NCBI RefSeq assembly: GCF_036226665.1
Contig: NZ_CP109007.1
Location: 5,823,501-5,887,500 of the forward strand
From: Streptomyces sp. NBC_00691
GTDB lineage: Bacteria > Actinomycetota > Actinomycetes > Streptomycetales > Streptomycetaceae
Length of the DNA: 64,000 bases
Direction of reading: 5' to 3'
The translations under genes were made by a program, and so were the position numbers. Within the stretch, counting starts at the first letter, position 1. Each line of letters opens with the position of its first letter. The notes beneath the pieces are model-generated. The model saw only the letters and a list, made by a program, of their open reading frames with translations. It was not told where the DNA came from and did no database searches. Below are positions 29,601 through 37,460 of the stretch, piece after piece.

Positions 29601-30260
29601 GAGGCCCCCGCCGCCGCCCTGCGGGCGCTCGCCGACGTCGACACGCCCGCGCTCGCCCGCAGGGTCGCCTCCCTCGTCCGCGGATACGTCGCCCGCCACC
29701 CGGAGGGCGCCGGACACGTGGCCGCCTTCGTCGACCGGCGCTTCGAGTACGGCCCGGCCGCCCGAGCCGTCCTCTTCCCCCTGGTCTCCGGCCTGATCCG
29801 GGGCCGCCCCGCCCGGGTCCGCCGCGCCCTGGCCCCGGTGCTCGCCGCGCCCGGCACCGGAGCCTCCCGCCATCTGCGGGCCGAACTCCTCGACGTCCTC
29901 CTGGAGCACGAGCGGTACGAGGCCGAGACGGGGGAGTTCACCGTCCTGGACGCCCTCCTGGAGGCCGCCGCGGAGGGCGCGGAGCGGCGCAGCGAGCCGC
30001 GCACCCGGGCCCTCACCCACCGCGTCGGCGGCCTGTGGGCCCGGACCCCCGACGGCGCGCGGCTGCTCGACCCGGCCCTCGCGGGACACGTCGGCGCGTG
30101 GCCCGCGTTCGCCACGCTGCTCGCCCGCTGGACGGTCGGCGACCCCGCCGAGTGGGCTCCGCTGCTCGGTCCGGAGACCCTCCGGGCCCTGCGGACGCAC
30201 GGCACTTCCATGCCGATGCGAACCGACGGCCGTGGGCATGGCAGTCTTAGACCTGCGTAA
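26634..30260 (+). CDS. Pseudo-trypsin plus STAND-type NTPase with helical-repeat tail
   Basis: A 1208-residue protein. Residues 20-165 follow the trypsin-like (Trypsin_2) pattern: GTGFLADHHGTVVTSHEAV with His36, then ERGLALVR where the usual Asp is Gly69, and GQAAGGPVLD where the usual Ser is Ala149. Two of three triad residues are therefore lost. Residues 250-400 form a P-loop core: Walker A GAPGTGRTT (256-264), Walker B LLVVLDGPEE (Asp345) and LVTACRPEHW, as in STAND/NACHT ATPases. Residues about 550-1208 are Ala/Leu-rich helical repeats like HEAT repeats, after a Pro-rich linker near 610. It is not homologous to its neighbours truB and ribF. A sensor, scaffold or conflict role is inferred, not shown. 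Confidence 0.75.
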   Translation: MGRGDLATLVRICDLAGRPRGTGFLADHHGTVVTSHEAVDGLSRVVLHAPGDRTWLAEAEAVTPLPERGLALVRTEGLDVRPLPLATRTEIEPGTYVRIAAHGWREARVLGPVGVTYTAADRFHAVADALELAIGTEGAEALRLGGQAAGGPVLDTTTGTVLAVLGTALHGDRPAAGYAVRLRPDGPLTALLRRNAATVPAYGPDLNLAGILELTATSTGPVRDPGPWPEPVERPECVREFARFTAGEAPVLGLVGAPGTGRTTALAALCARRARGVAPAPTVRLRGADLRAGDRSLAEAVGRALQQASRIVAASGALGDTTTATPERAAALAHEAGRPLLVVLDGPEEMPPHLAHRLADWTTATEEWLRAHHAHLVTACRPEHWERAGALYRPGALHRPTPGPRDGAPGGPPAALVLGSYSAAEAQAVREGYGLREADLAEADARHPLALRLLAEVRAALPPDVPGRPGREEIFTAYLDLMCLRIAVRIAAGSRPLPPGTAVRRLAARVTGQVHEAARRCLGPGHGVLDRASFEELFPWREGWASAVLTEGLLVPAGSGYRFAHEELADWVQASHLDLDGALEALLSLGPGSLAGAETGTGAETGAGPQDATRPADSAAPPAPPSVPRQRTPDDAPPPVPRHRIGPVLQALLLLHRERGPAALAPRLAVLAETLGRYADGEGGASGDGPWWAARLFGESVRRLPDPRPYLPVLRLLADRIGAVGAPNEAGSAPHDRPGAGRTGARVGRHAVFAAFGPGFWLGLPLGEDERIDLLRRTVPADPAPADDPGGERSLAAVAGLLAADPRGVQPLLCRWFGDDRTLPAAPGATVATAAQALLHTHRGLAVDDLCEALVATAHPMADGLLAALAEDEPSAVCRAVDRWAHDDGRPERRVAAATYGHLAAGHATRPPDRELLRFAALALLARPGDQALHGAALGLLIRDPESRDRHLPRALAEPRVPASALAEALAADPGPVLAAFGARLDGIGEAPAAALRALADVDTPALARRVASLVRGYVARHPEGAGHVAAFVDRRFEYGPAARAVLFPLVSGLIRGRPARVRRALAPVLAAPGTGASRHLRAELLDVLLEHERYEAETGEFTVLDALLEAAAEGAERRSEPRTRALTHRVGGLWARTPDGARLLDPALAGHVGAWPAFATLLARWTVGDPAEWAPLLGPETLRALRTHGTSMPMRTDGRGHGSLRPA

Positions 30261-30291
30261 TCGGCGAACAGGCGGACGAGGAGCGGTCACA

Positions 30292-31260
30292 GTGCAGCGC
30301 TGGCGTGGCTTGGAGGACATCCCCCAGGACTGGGGGCGCAGCGTCGTCACCATCGGCTCCTACGACGGTGTGCACCGCGGGCACCAGCTGATCATCGGGC
30401 GGGCCGTCGAGCGCGCCCGGGAACTCGGCGTCCCCTCCGTGGTGGTCACCTTCGACCCCCACCCCTCCGAGGTCGTGCGGCCCGGCAGTCACCCGCCGCT
30501 GCTCGCCCCGCACCACCGGCGTGCCGAGCTGGTGTCCGGCCTGGGCGTGGACGCGGTGCTCGTGCTGCCGTTCACCGCCGAGTTCTCCCAGCTGTCCCCG
30601 GCCGACTTCATCGTCAAGGTGCTCGTCGACAAGCTGCACGCGAAGGCCGTCATCGAGGGCCCCAACTTCCGCTTCGGACACCGGGCCGCCGGCAACGTCG
30701 CCTTCCTCTCCGAGCTCGGCGCCACCTACGACTACGAGGTCGAGGTCATCGACCTGTACGTCAGCGGTACGGCGGGCGGCGGCGACCCCTTCTCCTCCAC
30801 CCTCACCCGCCGGCTGGTCGCCGAGGGCGACATGGCCGGGGCCGGCGAGATCCTCGGCCGTCCGCACCGGGTCGAGGGCATCGTCGTCCGCGGCGCGCAG
30901 CGCGGCCGCGAGCTCGGCTTCCCGACGGCCAACGTCGAGACGCTGCCGCACACCGCCATCCCGGCCGACGGCGTCTACGCCGGCTGGCTGACGGCCGACG
31001 GGGAGCGGATGCCGGCGGCCATCTCGGTCGGCACGAACCCGCAGTTCGACGGCACGGAGCGGACGGTGGAGGCGTACGCGATCGACCGCGAGGGCCTCGA
31101 CCTGTACGGGCTGCACGTCGCGGTGGACTTCCTCGCGTACGTCCGCGGGATGCTCAAGTTCGACACCCTGGACGACCTGCTCGAAGCGATGGCCGGCGAC
31201 GTGAAGCGCTGCCGGGAGCTGACGGAGGCGTACGACCTGGAGCACCCCCAGGCCGGCTAG
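30292..31260 (+). CDS. ribF: Bifunctional riboflavin kinase/FAD synthetase
   Basis: A 322-residue enzyme converting riboflavin to FMN and FAD. The N-terminal FAD synthetase domain has GSYDGVHRGHQ and EGPNFRFGHRAAGN. The C-terminal riboflavin kinase domain has RGRELGFPTANV, DGVYAGWL and the SVGTNPQFDGTERTVEAYAID segment. The GTG start (V at 30292) follows GAGGAG; an in-frame ATG at 30232 lies inside the previous gene. It starts 31 bp after the STAND gene and could be read from it. Confidence 0.95.
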   Translation: MQRWRGLEDIPQDWGRSVVTIGSYDGVHRGHQLIIGRAVERARELGVPSVVVTFDPHPSEVVRPGSHPPLLAPHHRRAELVSGLGVDAVLVLPFTAEFSQLSPADFIVKVLVDKLHAKAVIEGPNFRFGHRAAGNVAFLSELGATYDYEVEVIDLYVSGTAGGGDPFSSTLTRRLVAEGDMAGAGEILGRPHRVEGIVVRGAQRGRELGFPTANVETLPHTAIPADGVYAGWLTADGERMPAAISVGTNPQFDGTERTVEAYAIDREGLDLYGLHVAVDFLAYVRGMLKFDTLDDLLEAMAGDVKRCRELTEAYDLEHPQAG

Positions 31261-31309
31261 GCCGGCCCTTCCGGACCGTGCCCGACCGGCGAGACCCGGA
31301 GCAGACCCC

Positions 31310-31488
31310 CTAGGGCCTGTCGTCAAGCTCCCGTCTGCCCCGCGACGCCTGGCACGCACTCTCGCCGCACCGGGCGAAAGCCCGAGTACGTCCAGTACGA
31401 GGGCTTCCTCCCGGCACACCGAGAGCACGCACCAGACGCCGCGGGGCCGCCCTCCGGGCGACGACGGGAGTTTGACGACAGGCCCTAG
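31310..31488. mobile_element. Complete 171-bp foldback MITE with CTAG flanks
   Basis: The element (31314-31484) has 22-bp terminal inverted repeats, GGCCTGTCGTCAAGCTCCCG on the left with 21 of 22 positions matching the complement on the right. It is flanked by CTAG on both sides (31310 and 31485), which may be the target duplication. The interior is also a long imperfect inverted repeat meeting at a short palindrome (GTAC-GTCCA-GTAC), so an RNA of it would fold into one long hairpin. It has no ORF. CTAG targets are known for IS5-group elements; the mobilising transposase is not in the window. Confidence 0.82.
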
Positions 31489-32489
31489 TCCCGCGCCACC
31501 CAGTGGCAGGCCACCTCCTGCTCCCCGCCGCCGCCCAGGACCGGCAGGCTCTCGCCGCGGCAGCGGTCCGCGACCGCCGTCGCCTCGCCCGAGGCGAGGA
31601 TCTGGCAGCGGGCGTGGAAGCGGCAGCCGGACGGGATGCGGGACGGGTCCGGCGGCTCGCCCGTCAGCACCACCGGAGTGCCCCCGGACTCCGGGAGCAC
31701 CGACAACAGCGCCTGGGTGTACGGGTGTCGGGGCCGGGTCAGGACGGACTCCACCGTGCCGGTCTCCACGACCCGGCCCAGGTACATCACCGCGACCCGG
31801 TCCGCGATGTTCCACGCGAGACCCAGGTCGTGCGTCACCACCAGGGCGGAGAGCCCGAGTTCGTCCCTCAGACGCAGCAGCAGCGCCAGGATCTCGCCCC
31901 GTACGGAAGCGTCCAGTGAGGCCACCGGCTCGTCGGCGACGATGAGTTCGGGCTCCAGGACCAGCGCGCCCGCGATGACGACGCGCTGCCGCTGCCCGCC
32001 GGACAGCTCGTGCGGGTAGCGCAGGAAGAAGCGCTCCGGCGGGCGCAGCCCCGCCCGCGCGAGGGCCCCGGCGACCGCCTCCCGCTCGTCGCCGGTGTAT
32101 CCGTGGATCCGCAGGCCCTCCGCGACCGCGTCGTACACGGTGTGCCGGGGGTTCAGCGAGCCGCTCGGGTCCTGGAGGACCAGCTGGGCCCGCTTCCGGT
32201 ACGCCTTGAGGGCCCCCGCGCCGTACGAGAGCGGCTTCCCGTCGAAGGCGACCGACCCCGACGTGGGCCGCACCAGCCCGAGGAGCGAGCGGGCCAGGGT
32301 CGTCTTGCCGCAGCCCGACTCCCCGACGAGGGCCACGATCTCGCCCGCGCCGATGTCCAGGTCCACCCCGTCGACCGCCCGCGCGGGCGGTGCGCCCCGC
32401 CGCCCGGGGAAGGTGACGTGCAGCCCCCGCGCCGACAGCAGTGACGCCGCCCTCGTCTCCGTCCGCTCGGCTGCCGTCTCCGTACTCAT
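31485..32489 (-). CDS. Peptide ABC importer ATP-binding protein, DppF/OppF type
   Basis: A 334-residue ATPase with Walker A GESGCGKT, signature LSGGQRQR, Walker B LIVADEP and the C-terminal oligopeptide/dipeptide extension with a Cys-containing GCRFHARC motif. This is the second ATPase of the importer. It starts with an ATGA overlap on the DppD-type gene and ends exactly at the CTAG edge of the MITE, which supplies its TAG stop. Confidence 0.93.
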   Translation of the reverse strand: MSTETAAERTETRAASLLSARGLHVTFPGRRGAPPARAVDGVDLDIGAGEIVALVGESGCGKTTLARSLLGLVRPTSGSVAFDGKPLSYGAGALKAYRKRAQLVLQDPSGSLNPRHTVYDAVAEGLRIHGYTGDEREAVAGALARAGLRPPERFFLRYPHELSGGQRQRVVIAGALVLEPELIVADEPVASLDASVRGEILALLLRLRDELGLSALVVTHDLGLAWNIADRVAVMYLGRVVETGTVESVLTRPRHPYTQALLSVLPESGGTPVVLTGEPPDPSRIPSGCRFHARCQILASGEATAVADRCRGESLPVLGGGGEQEVACHWVARD

Positions 32490-33460
32490 GACGCGCTCCC
32501 CACGTGGACGCAGGCGGCCCGGTGGTCCGGGCCCGCCTCGCGTAGCTCCAGATCGATCTCCCCGCACGCGTCCACCGCCACGGGGCAGCGCGGATGGAAG
32601 GTGCAGCCGCCCGGCAGGTCCGCCGGGTCCGGCGGGTCTCCCGGCAGTCCGCGCGGCGCACGCCGGGACGCGAGGTCCCCGACACGCGGGAACGCCGAGG
32701 ACAGGGCACGGCCGTAGGGGTGCCGGGCGGCCTCGTACACCGCCCGGGCCGGACCCTCCTCGACGACCCGGCCCGCGTACATGACGGCCAGCCGGTCACA
32801 GGTGTCGGCGAGGACCGCGAGGTCGTGGCTGATCATCAGCAGGCTGATGGACTGCTCGGCGACGAGTCGCTCGATCAGCCGGAGGATCTGCGCCTGGATC
32901 ATCACGTCGAGCGCGGTGGTCGGCTCGTCCGCGACGATCAGCCGCGGATCGCAGGCCAGCGCCATCGCGATCATCACCCGTTGCCGCTGGCCGCCGGAGA
33001 GCTCGTGGGGATAGGCGGCGGCGCGCGCGGCGGGCAGACCGACGTGTTCGAGCAGCTCGCCGACCTTCCTGCGGGCCGCCGCCGGGGTCGCCCGGCCGTG
33101 GACCAGCAGCGGTTCGGCGATCTGGTCCCCGATCCGGTGCACGGCGTTGAGCGAGTGCATCGCGCCCTGGAAGACGATCGACGCTCCGGCCCAGCGCACG
33201 GCCCTCAGACGGCCCCACTTCATGGCGAGGACGTCGTCGCCGTCGAGCAGGATCCGCCCCTCGATCCGCGCCGACGCCGGAAGCAGGCGCAGCAGCGCGA
33301 GGGCGAGCGTGGACTTGCCGCAGCCGGACTCGCCCGCCACACCCAGCTTGCGGCCGGGTTCCAGGGTCAGGTCGACCCCGCGCACGGCGGGCACGGCGGC
33401 CGCGCCCGACCCGTACGTCACCCTGAGGTCCCGTACCTCCAGGAGGTTCCGCGCGGTCAT
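32486..33460 (-). CDS. Peptide ABC importer ATP-binding protein, DppD/OppD type
   Basis: A 324-residue ATPase with Walker A GESGCGKS, LSGGQRQRVMIAMALACDP, Walker B LIVADEPTTALD, the switch His in ISHD and a C-terminal GGCTFHPRCPVAVDACG motif. The start is at 33460, where ATG overlaps the stop of the DppC-type permease (ATGA). All five genes of the unit are overlapping or spaced by at most 3 bp. Confidence 0.93.
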   Translation of the reverse strand: MTARNLLEVRDLRVTYGSGAAAVPAVRGVDLTLEPGRKLGVAGESGCGKSTLALALLRLLPASARIEGRILLDGDDVLAMKWGRLRAVRWAGASIVFQGAMHSLNAVHRIGDQIAEPLLVHGRATPAAARRKVGELLEHVGLPAARAAAYPHELSGGQRQRVMIAMALACDPRLIVADEPTTALDVMIQAQILRLIERLVAEQSISLLMISHDLAVLADTCDRLAVMYAGRVVEEGPARAVYEAARHPYGRALSSAFPRVGDLASRRAPRGLPGDPPDPADLPGGCTFHPRCPVAVDACGEIDLELREAGPDHRAACVHVGSAS

Positions 33461-34371
33461 CGGCTGACCCCCAGCTTCGGATTGAGCACGGACTCGACCG
33501 CCCGGCCGCACAGGGTGAACGCCAGCGCGACCAGGGCGATGGCGATGCCGGGCGGTGCCAGGTACCACCAGTGCCCGGAGGAGACCGCGCCGGCCTCGCG
33601 GGCGTCCTGCAGCATGCCGCCCCAGGAGACCACCGTCGGGTCGCCGAGCCCGAGGAAGGCGAGGGTCGCCTCGGTGAGGATGGCGGTCGAGATGCCGAGC
33701 GTGGTCTGCGCGAGCACCAGCGGCATCACGTTCGGCAGCACGTGCCTGGTCATGACGTGCCCGTGGCCGCCGCCGAGCGCGGTCGCCCGTTCGATGTACG
33801 GGCGGGACTCGACGGCGATGGTCTGGGCCCGCACCAGGCGGGCCGTGGTCGGCCAGGAGGTCACCCCGATGGCCAGGACGACCGTCCACATCGACCGGGA
33901 CATGACGGTGGCGAGCACGATCGCGAGGACCAGGGTCGGCATCACCAGGAACCAGTCGGTGATCCGCATGACGACGGTCGAGAACCAGCCGCCGTAGTGC
34001 CCGGCGATGATCCCCACGAGGGTGCCGATGGCGACGGAGAGCGCCGCCGCCAGCAGTCCGACGAGCAGCGAGATCCGCGCCCCCCAGATCAGCAGGCCGA
34101 GCAGCGAGCGCCCGAACTGGTCGGTCCCCAGGGGGAATTCGGCACTCGGAGATTCCAGGGCGGTGCCTGGAGCCTGGGTCACGGACTGCACGTCGGCACC
34201 GACGGTCAGCGGGGCGGTCAGCGCGAGAAGCGCGATGACGGCGAGCCCGGCGAGGCCGAGGAGTCCGGCGCGGTGGGTGCGGTACGCCTTCCAGAAGCGG
34301 GACACCGAGCCGCGGCGGCGTTCCCATCGCAGCGAGGCGGCCGACGGCAGGGTCGGCTCGGTCGTGGTCAT
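33457..34371 (-). CDS. Peptide ABC importer permease, DppC/OppC type
   Basis: A 304-residue inner-membrane permease with an N-terminal OppC_N-type segment (AGLLGLAGLAVIALLALTAP), the FPLGTDQFGRSLLGLLIWGAR motif, and the ABC-loop region SRPYIERATALGGGHGHVMTRHVLPN. About six membrane spans. It starts in the DppB-type gene's stop (ATGA). Confidence 0.93.
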   Translation of the reverse strand: MTTTEPTLPSAASLRWERRRGSVSRFWKAYRTHRAGLLGLAGLAVIALLALTAPLTVGADVQSVTQAPGTALESPSAEFPLGTDQFGRSLLGLLIWGARISLLVGLLAAALSVAIGTLVGIIAGHYGGWFSTVVMRITDWFLVMPTLVLAIVLATVMSRSMWTVVLAIGVTSWPTTARLVRAQTIAVESRPYIERATALGGGHGHVMTRHVLPNVMPLVLAQTTLGISTAILTEATLAFLGLGDPTVVSWGGMLQDAREAGAVSSGHWWYLAPPGIAIALVALAFTLCGRAVESVLNPKLGVSR

Positions 34372-35429
34372 CGGCCCACCCGGGGGTCGAGCAGCGGATA
34401 CAGCAGGTCGGCGATCAGGTTCATCAGGATCATCGCTCCGGCGAAGACCACGAACAGGCCCTGGACGAGCGGCAGGTCGGGCACGCTCAGGGCCTGGTAG
34501 AAGAGCCCGCCGAGCCCCGGCCAGGAGAACACCGTCTCCACCAGGATCGAACCGGCCGCCACATGGCCCAGGTTGATGAAGATCATGGTCACGGTCGGCA
34601 GGAGGGCGTTCGGCACGGCGTGCCGGCGCCGCACGTCGTCGTCGCGCAGCCCCTTCGCGCGCGCCGTCGTCAGATAGTCGCCGCCCATCTCGTCGAGGAG
34701 CGAGGAGCGCATCACGAGCAGGGTCTGCGCGTATCCGACGGCCACGAGTGTGACGACCGGCAGGACGAGGTGGTGGGCGACGTCGAGGACGTGGGCGAAG
34801 CCGGTCTCGCCGGTGCCCGACTCCATGCCGCCGGTCGGGAAGAGGCCCGGGACCGGGCCGATGCCGACCGAGAACACGATGATGAGCAGCAGCCCCAGCC
34901 AGAAGGAGGGCACCGACCAGAGCGTCAGCGCGATCCCGGTGTTCAGCTTGTCGCCGAGCCCGCCGTGGCGCCAGGCCGAGCGGGTGCCGAGCCAGAGTCC
35001 GAGCATCGAGTAGATCACCACGGCGACACCGGTGAGCAGCAGCGTCGCGGGCAGCTTCTCCGCGATGAGGTCGCCGACCGGGGCGCGGAACTGGAACGAG
35101 GTGCCGAAGTCGCCGCTCAGCGCCTTGGCGCAGTAGTCGGTGAACTGCTGCCACAGCGGCAGGTCGAGGCCGAACTGACGCCGCAGCGTGGCAAGTTGTT
35201 CGGCGGAGGTGGGCACGCCGTGTGTCATCGCCTTCACCGGGTCGCCGGGGATGATCCGGAACAGGAAGAAGCTGGTGACGAGGACGGCGAAGAGGGAGAC
35301 GAGCGCGCCGCCCAGCTTGCCCGCCGCGTGGCGGAGATAGCCGAGGGAGGAACCGGTGCGGGGTGCGCCGTCCGTGGCGCGGGCCTCTTCGGCCCGCACC
35401 ACGTCGGCGGGGGTGCTCGCGGTCGTCAC
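34368..35429 (-). CDS. Peptide ABC importer permease, DppB/OppB type
   Basis: A 353-residue permease with about six membrane spans. It has the family N-terminal LGGALVSLFAVLVTSFFLFRIIPGDPV and the ABC-loop MGGDYLTTARAKGLRDDDVRRRHAVPNALLP. An N-terminal cytoplasmic extension of about 35 residues precedes the first span. It begins 3 bp after the binding-protein gene. Confidence 0.93.
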   Translation of the reverse strand: MTTASTPADVVRAEEARATDGAPRTGSSLGYLRHAAGKLGGALVSLFAVLVTSFFLFRIIPGDPVKAMTHGVPTSAEQLATLRRQFGLDLPLWQQFTDYCAKALSGDFGTSFQFRAPVGDLIAEKLPATLLLTGVAVVIYSMLGLWLGTRSAWRHGGLGDKLNTGIALTLWSVPSFWLGLLLIIVFSVGIGPVPGLFPTGGMESGTGETGFAHVLDVAHHLVLPVVTLVAVGYAQTLLVMRSSLLDEMGGDYLTTARAKGLRDDDVRRRHAVPNALLPTVTMIFINLGHVAAGSILVETVFSWPGLGGLFYQALSVPDLPLVQGLFVVFAGAMILMNLIADLLYPLLDPRVGR

Positions 35430-35432
35430 CGA

Positions 35433-37274
35433 CTACTCGCGGTCGTCGGCGGTGGTACGACGGCGACGGGCGGTCCAGACGCCCACGGCGACGAGGACGA
35501 GCGCGACGGGGCCGAGGACCAGCCAGAGGGCCGTCGATGAGCCGGAGTCGTCGCCGCCGGACGCGGAGGCCGTGGGCGTGGCCGACCACCAGCTCCAGTA
35601 GCCGTCCTGGCCCCAGAGGTTTCCGGCGGCCTCGGGCATGGTCGTGATGGACGCGATCTGGTCCGTGCGGTACGCCTCGAGGGCGTTCGGGTAGGCCATG
35701 ATGTTCATGTACCCCGTGTCGTACAGCCGGGACTGCATCCGCTTCACCAGATCCGCCCGCTTGGCGGTGTCGTACTCCACCGCCTGCTGCGCGTAGAGCC
35801 CGTCGAACTCCTTGTCGCAGATGAAGTTGTCGGTGGCCCCGGAGTCCTTCGGCGTCGCGGGGAGCGTGCCGCAGGTGTGGATCGACAGGACGTAGTCCGG
35901 GTCGGGGTTGACCGACCAGCCGTCGAACGCGAGGTCGTAGTCACCCTTGACCCACGGGTCCGAGACGCTGTCGAGGCAGTCGACCTTCAGGCCGATGCCC
36001 AGCTCGCCCCACCACTCCTGGAGGTACTTGCCGACCGCCTTGTCGTTCGGGTCGGTGGCGTGACAGAGGATCCGGAAGTCCAGCGGCCTGCCGTCCTTGC
36101 CGACCCGCTTGCCGTCGGCGTTCTTCCGGTAGCCGGCCGCGTCGAGGACCTTCGCGGCGGCGGCGGGGTCGTACGCGCGCTTCTGGGCGTCCCCGGGCTT
36201 CCAGTAGTACGAGCCGAAGCGCGGCGGGATGTAGCCCTCGCCCTCGACCGCGTGACCCTGGAAGACCTTGTCGACGAGGGTGGTCCGGTCGACCGCGAGG
36301 AAGAGCGCCTTGCGCACCTCGGGGTCGAGCAGCGCCTTGTGGCCGTTGCCGAAGGCCTTGCCGTCCTGGGCCTTCGCGCCCGGGTTGGTGGCGATGGCGT
36401 AGAAGCGCCGGCCGGGGGCGTCGTTGACCTTGACGTCCTTCTGGGTCTTCAGCGCGGCGGCCTGGGCCGGCGTCAGGTTCGGTACGAAGGACACCTCGCC
36501 CTTCTGGAGGGCGGCGACGGCGGCGTCCCCGTCCTTGTAGTACTTGAAGACCAGCTCGTCGAACTTGGGCGCGCCCCGCCAGAACGTCTTGTTCGGCTTG
36601 AGCTTGATGTACTGGTCGACCTTGAAGTCCGTGATGACGAACGGACCGTTGCCCACGATGGGGAACTGCTTGTCGTTGTTGAACTTGGAGAAGTCGCCGA
36701 CCTTCTCCCAGACGTGCTTCGGCACGATCGGCACGTCGAGCGCGGTCATGGTGGCCTGCGGCTTCTTGAGCCGGATGACGAGCGTCTTCGGGTCGGGTGC
36801 GGTGACCTGTGCGAAGTTCGCCGTGAAGCTGCCGTTGGCGGTGGCGGCGTTCGGGTCGGTCATCATCTTGTTGAAGGTCCAGGCCGCGTCCTCGGCGGTG
36901 GCCGGCTGCCCGTCGGACCACTTCGAGTTCTCGCGGATCGTGTACGTCCACGTCAGCTTGTCCGCCGAGGGGGTCCACGCCGTCGCCAGGCCCGGGACCG
37001 TCCGGGCGTCCTTGGCGTCGTAGTTGGTGAGGTACTCGTACGCCAGCCGGTGGATGCTGGTAGAGGTGAGCTTCTGGGCGAGGAACGGGCTCAGCGAGTC
37101 GATGCTCTGCGAGACGGCGACGGTGAGCGTGTTGCCCGGGGACTTGTCGTCCTCCGCGGCGGCGGTACCGGGGACGGCCACGAGCGAGACGGCGGTGACA
37201 CCGGAGGCGAGCAGCAGACGGAGCGCTCTGCGGGTGGGGGTGTGACGGGGCGGAACCTTCGTGACCATGACCAT
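35433..37274 (-). CDS. Peptide ABC importer substrate-binding protein, membrane-anchored at the C-terminus
   Basis: A 613-residue SBP_bac_5 protein that captures oligopeptides or similar solutes outside the cell. It has a Sec signal (RRALRLLLASGVTAVSLVAVPGTAAA) without a lipobox Cys. The body includes KLTWTYTIRENSKWSDGQP, the family signature. Near the end (about 577-605) a hydrophobic span ALWLVLGPVALVLVAVGVW followed by ARRRRT anchors it. This replaces the usual lipid anchor. Two starts (37274, 37268) are possible. It is the first gene of the operon. Confidence 0.9.
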   Translation of the reverse strand: MVMVTKVPPRHTPTRRALRLLLASGVTAVSLVAVPGTAAAEDDKSPGNTLTVAVSQSIDSLSPFLAQKLTSTSIHRLAYEYLTNYDAKDARTVPGLATAWTPSADKLTWTYTIRENSKWSDGQPATAEDAAWTFNKMMTDPNAATANGSFTANFAQVTAPDPKTLVIRLKKPQATMTALDVPIVPKHVWEKVGDFSKFNNDKQFPIVGNGPFVITDFKVDQYIKLKPNKTFWRGAPKFDELVFKYYKDGDAAVAALQKGEVSFVPNLTPAQAAALKTQKDVKVNDAPGRRFYAIATNPGAKAQDGKAFGNGHKALLDPEVRKALFLAVDRTTLVDKVFQGHAVEGEGYIPPRFGSYYWKPGDAQKRAYDPAAAAKVLDAAGYRKNADGKRVGKDGRPLDFRILCHATDPNDKAVGKYLQEWWGELGIGLKVDCLDSVSDPWVKGDYDLAFDGWSVNPDPDYVLSIHTCGTLPATPKDSGATDNFICDKEFDGLYAQQAVEYDTAKRADLVKRMQSRLYDTGYMNIMAYPNALEAYRTDQIASITTMPEAAGNLWGQDGYWSWWSATPTASASGGDDSGSSTALWLVLGPVALVLVAVGVWTARRRRTTADDRE

Positions 37275-37405
37275 GAGACGTGACCTCGCGTCGGGGGATC
37301 TGTCGTGGATCTTGGGCTGACGGGGAGTGAAGCGAAGGTTTATCAGCGGTGGTCTGCCGTCGTCAACGATCCCTCAAACCCCTTGTGGGCTGCGGGAATG
37401 CCAAA

Positions 37406-37437
37406 AGGCCCCGTACCGGTGAACCGGTACGGGGCCT
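37406..37437 (-). terminator. Terminator downstream of the EspI-like gene
   Basis: A perfect 15-bp stem AGGCCCCGTACCGGT and complement with only two bases between them. It is located 24 bp beyond the minus-strand stop at 37461, upstream of the ABC operon. Confidence 0.88.
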
Positions 37438-37460
37438 CATTGGTCTACTCCTGTGACGCC

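Noticed and set aside
31485..31945. Short plus-strand ORFs opposite the ABC transporter genes
   Set aside because: They are antisense frames of the ABC ATPase genes with low-complexity Arg/Pro/Ala translations.
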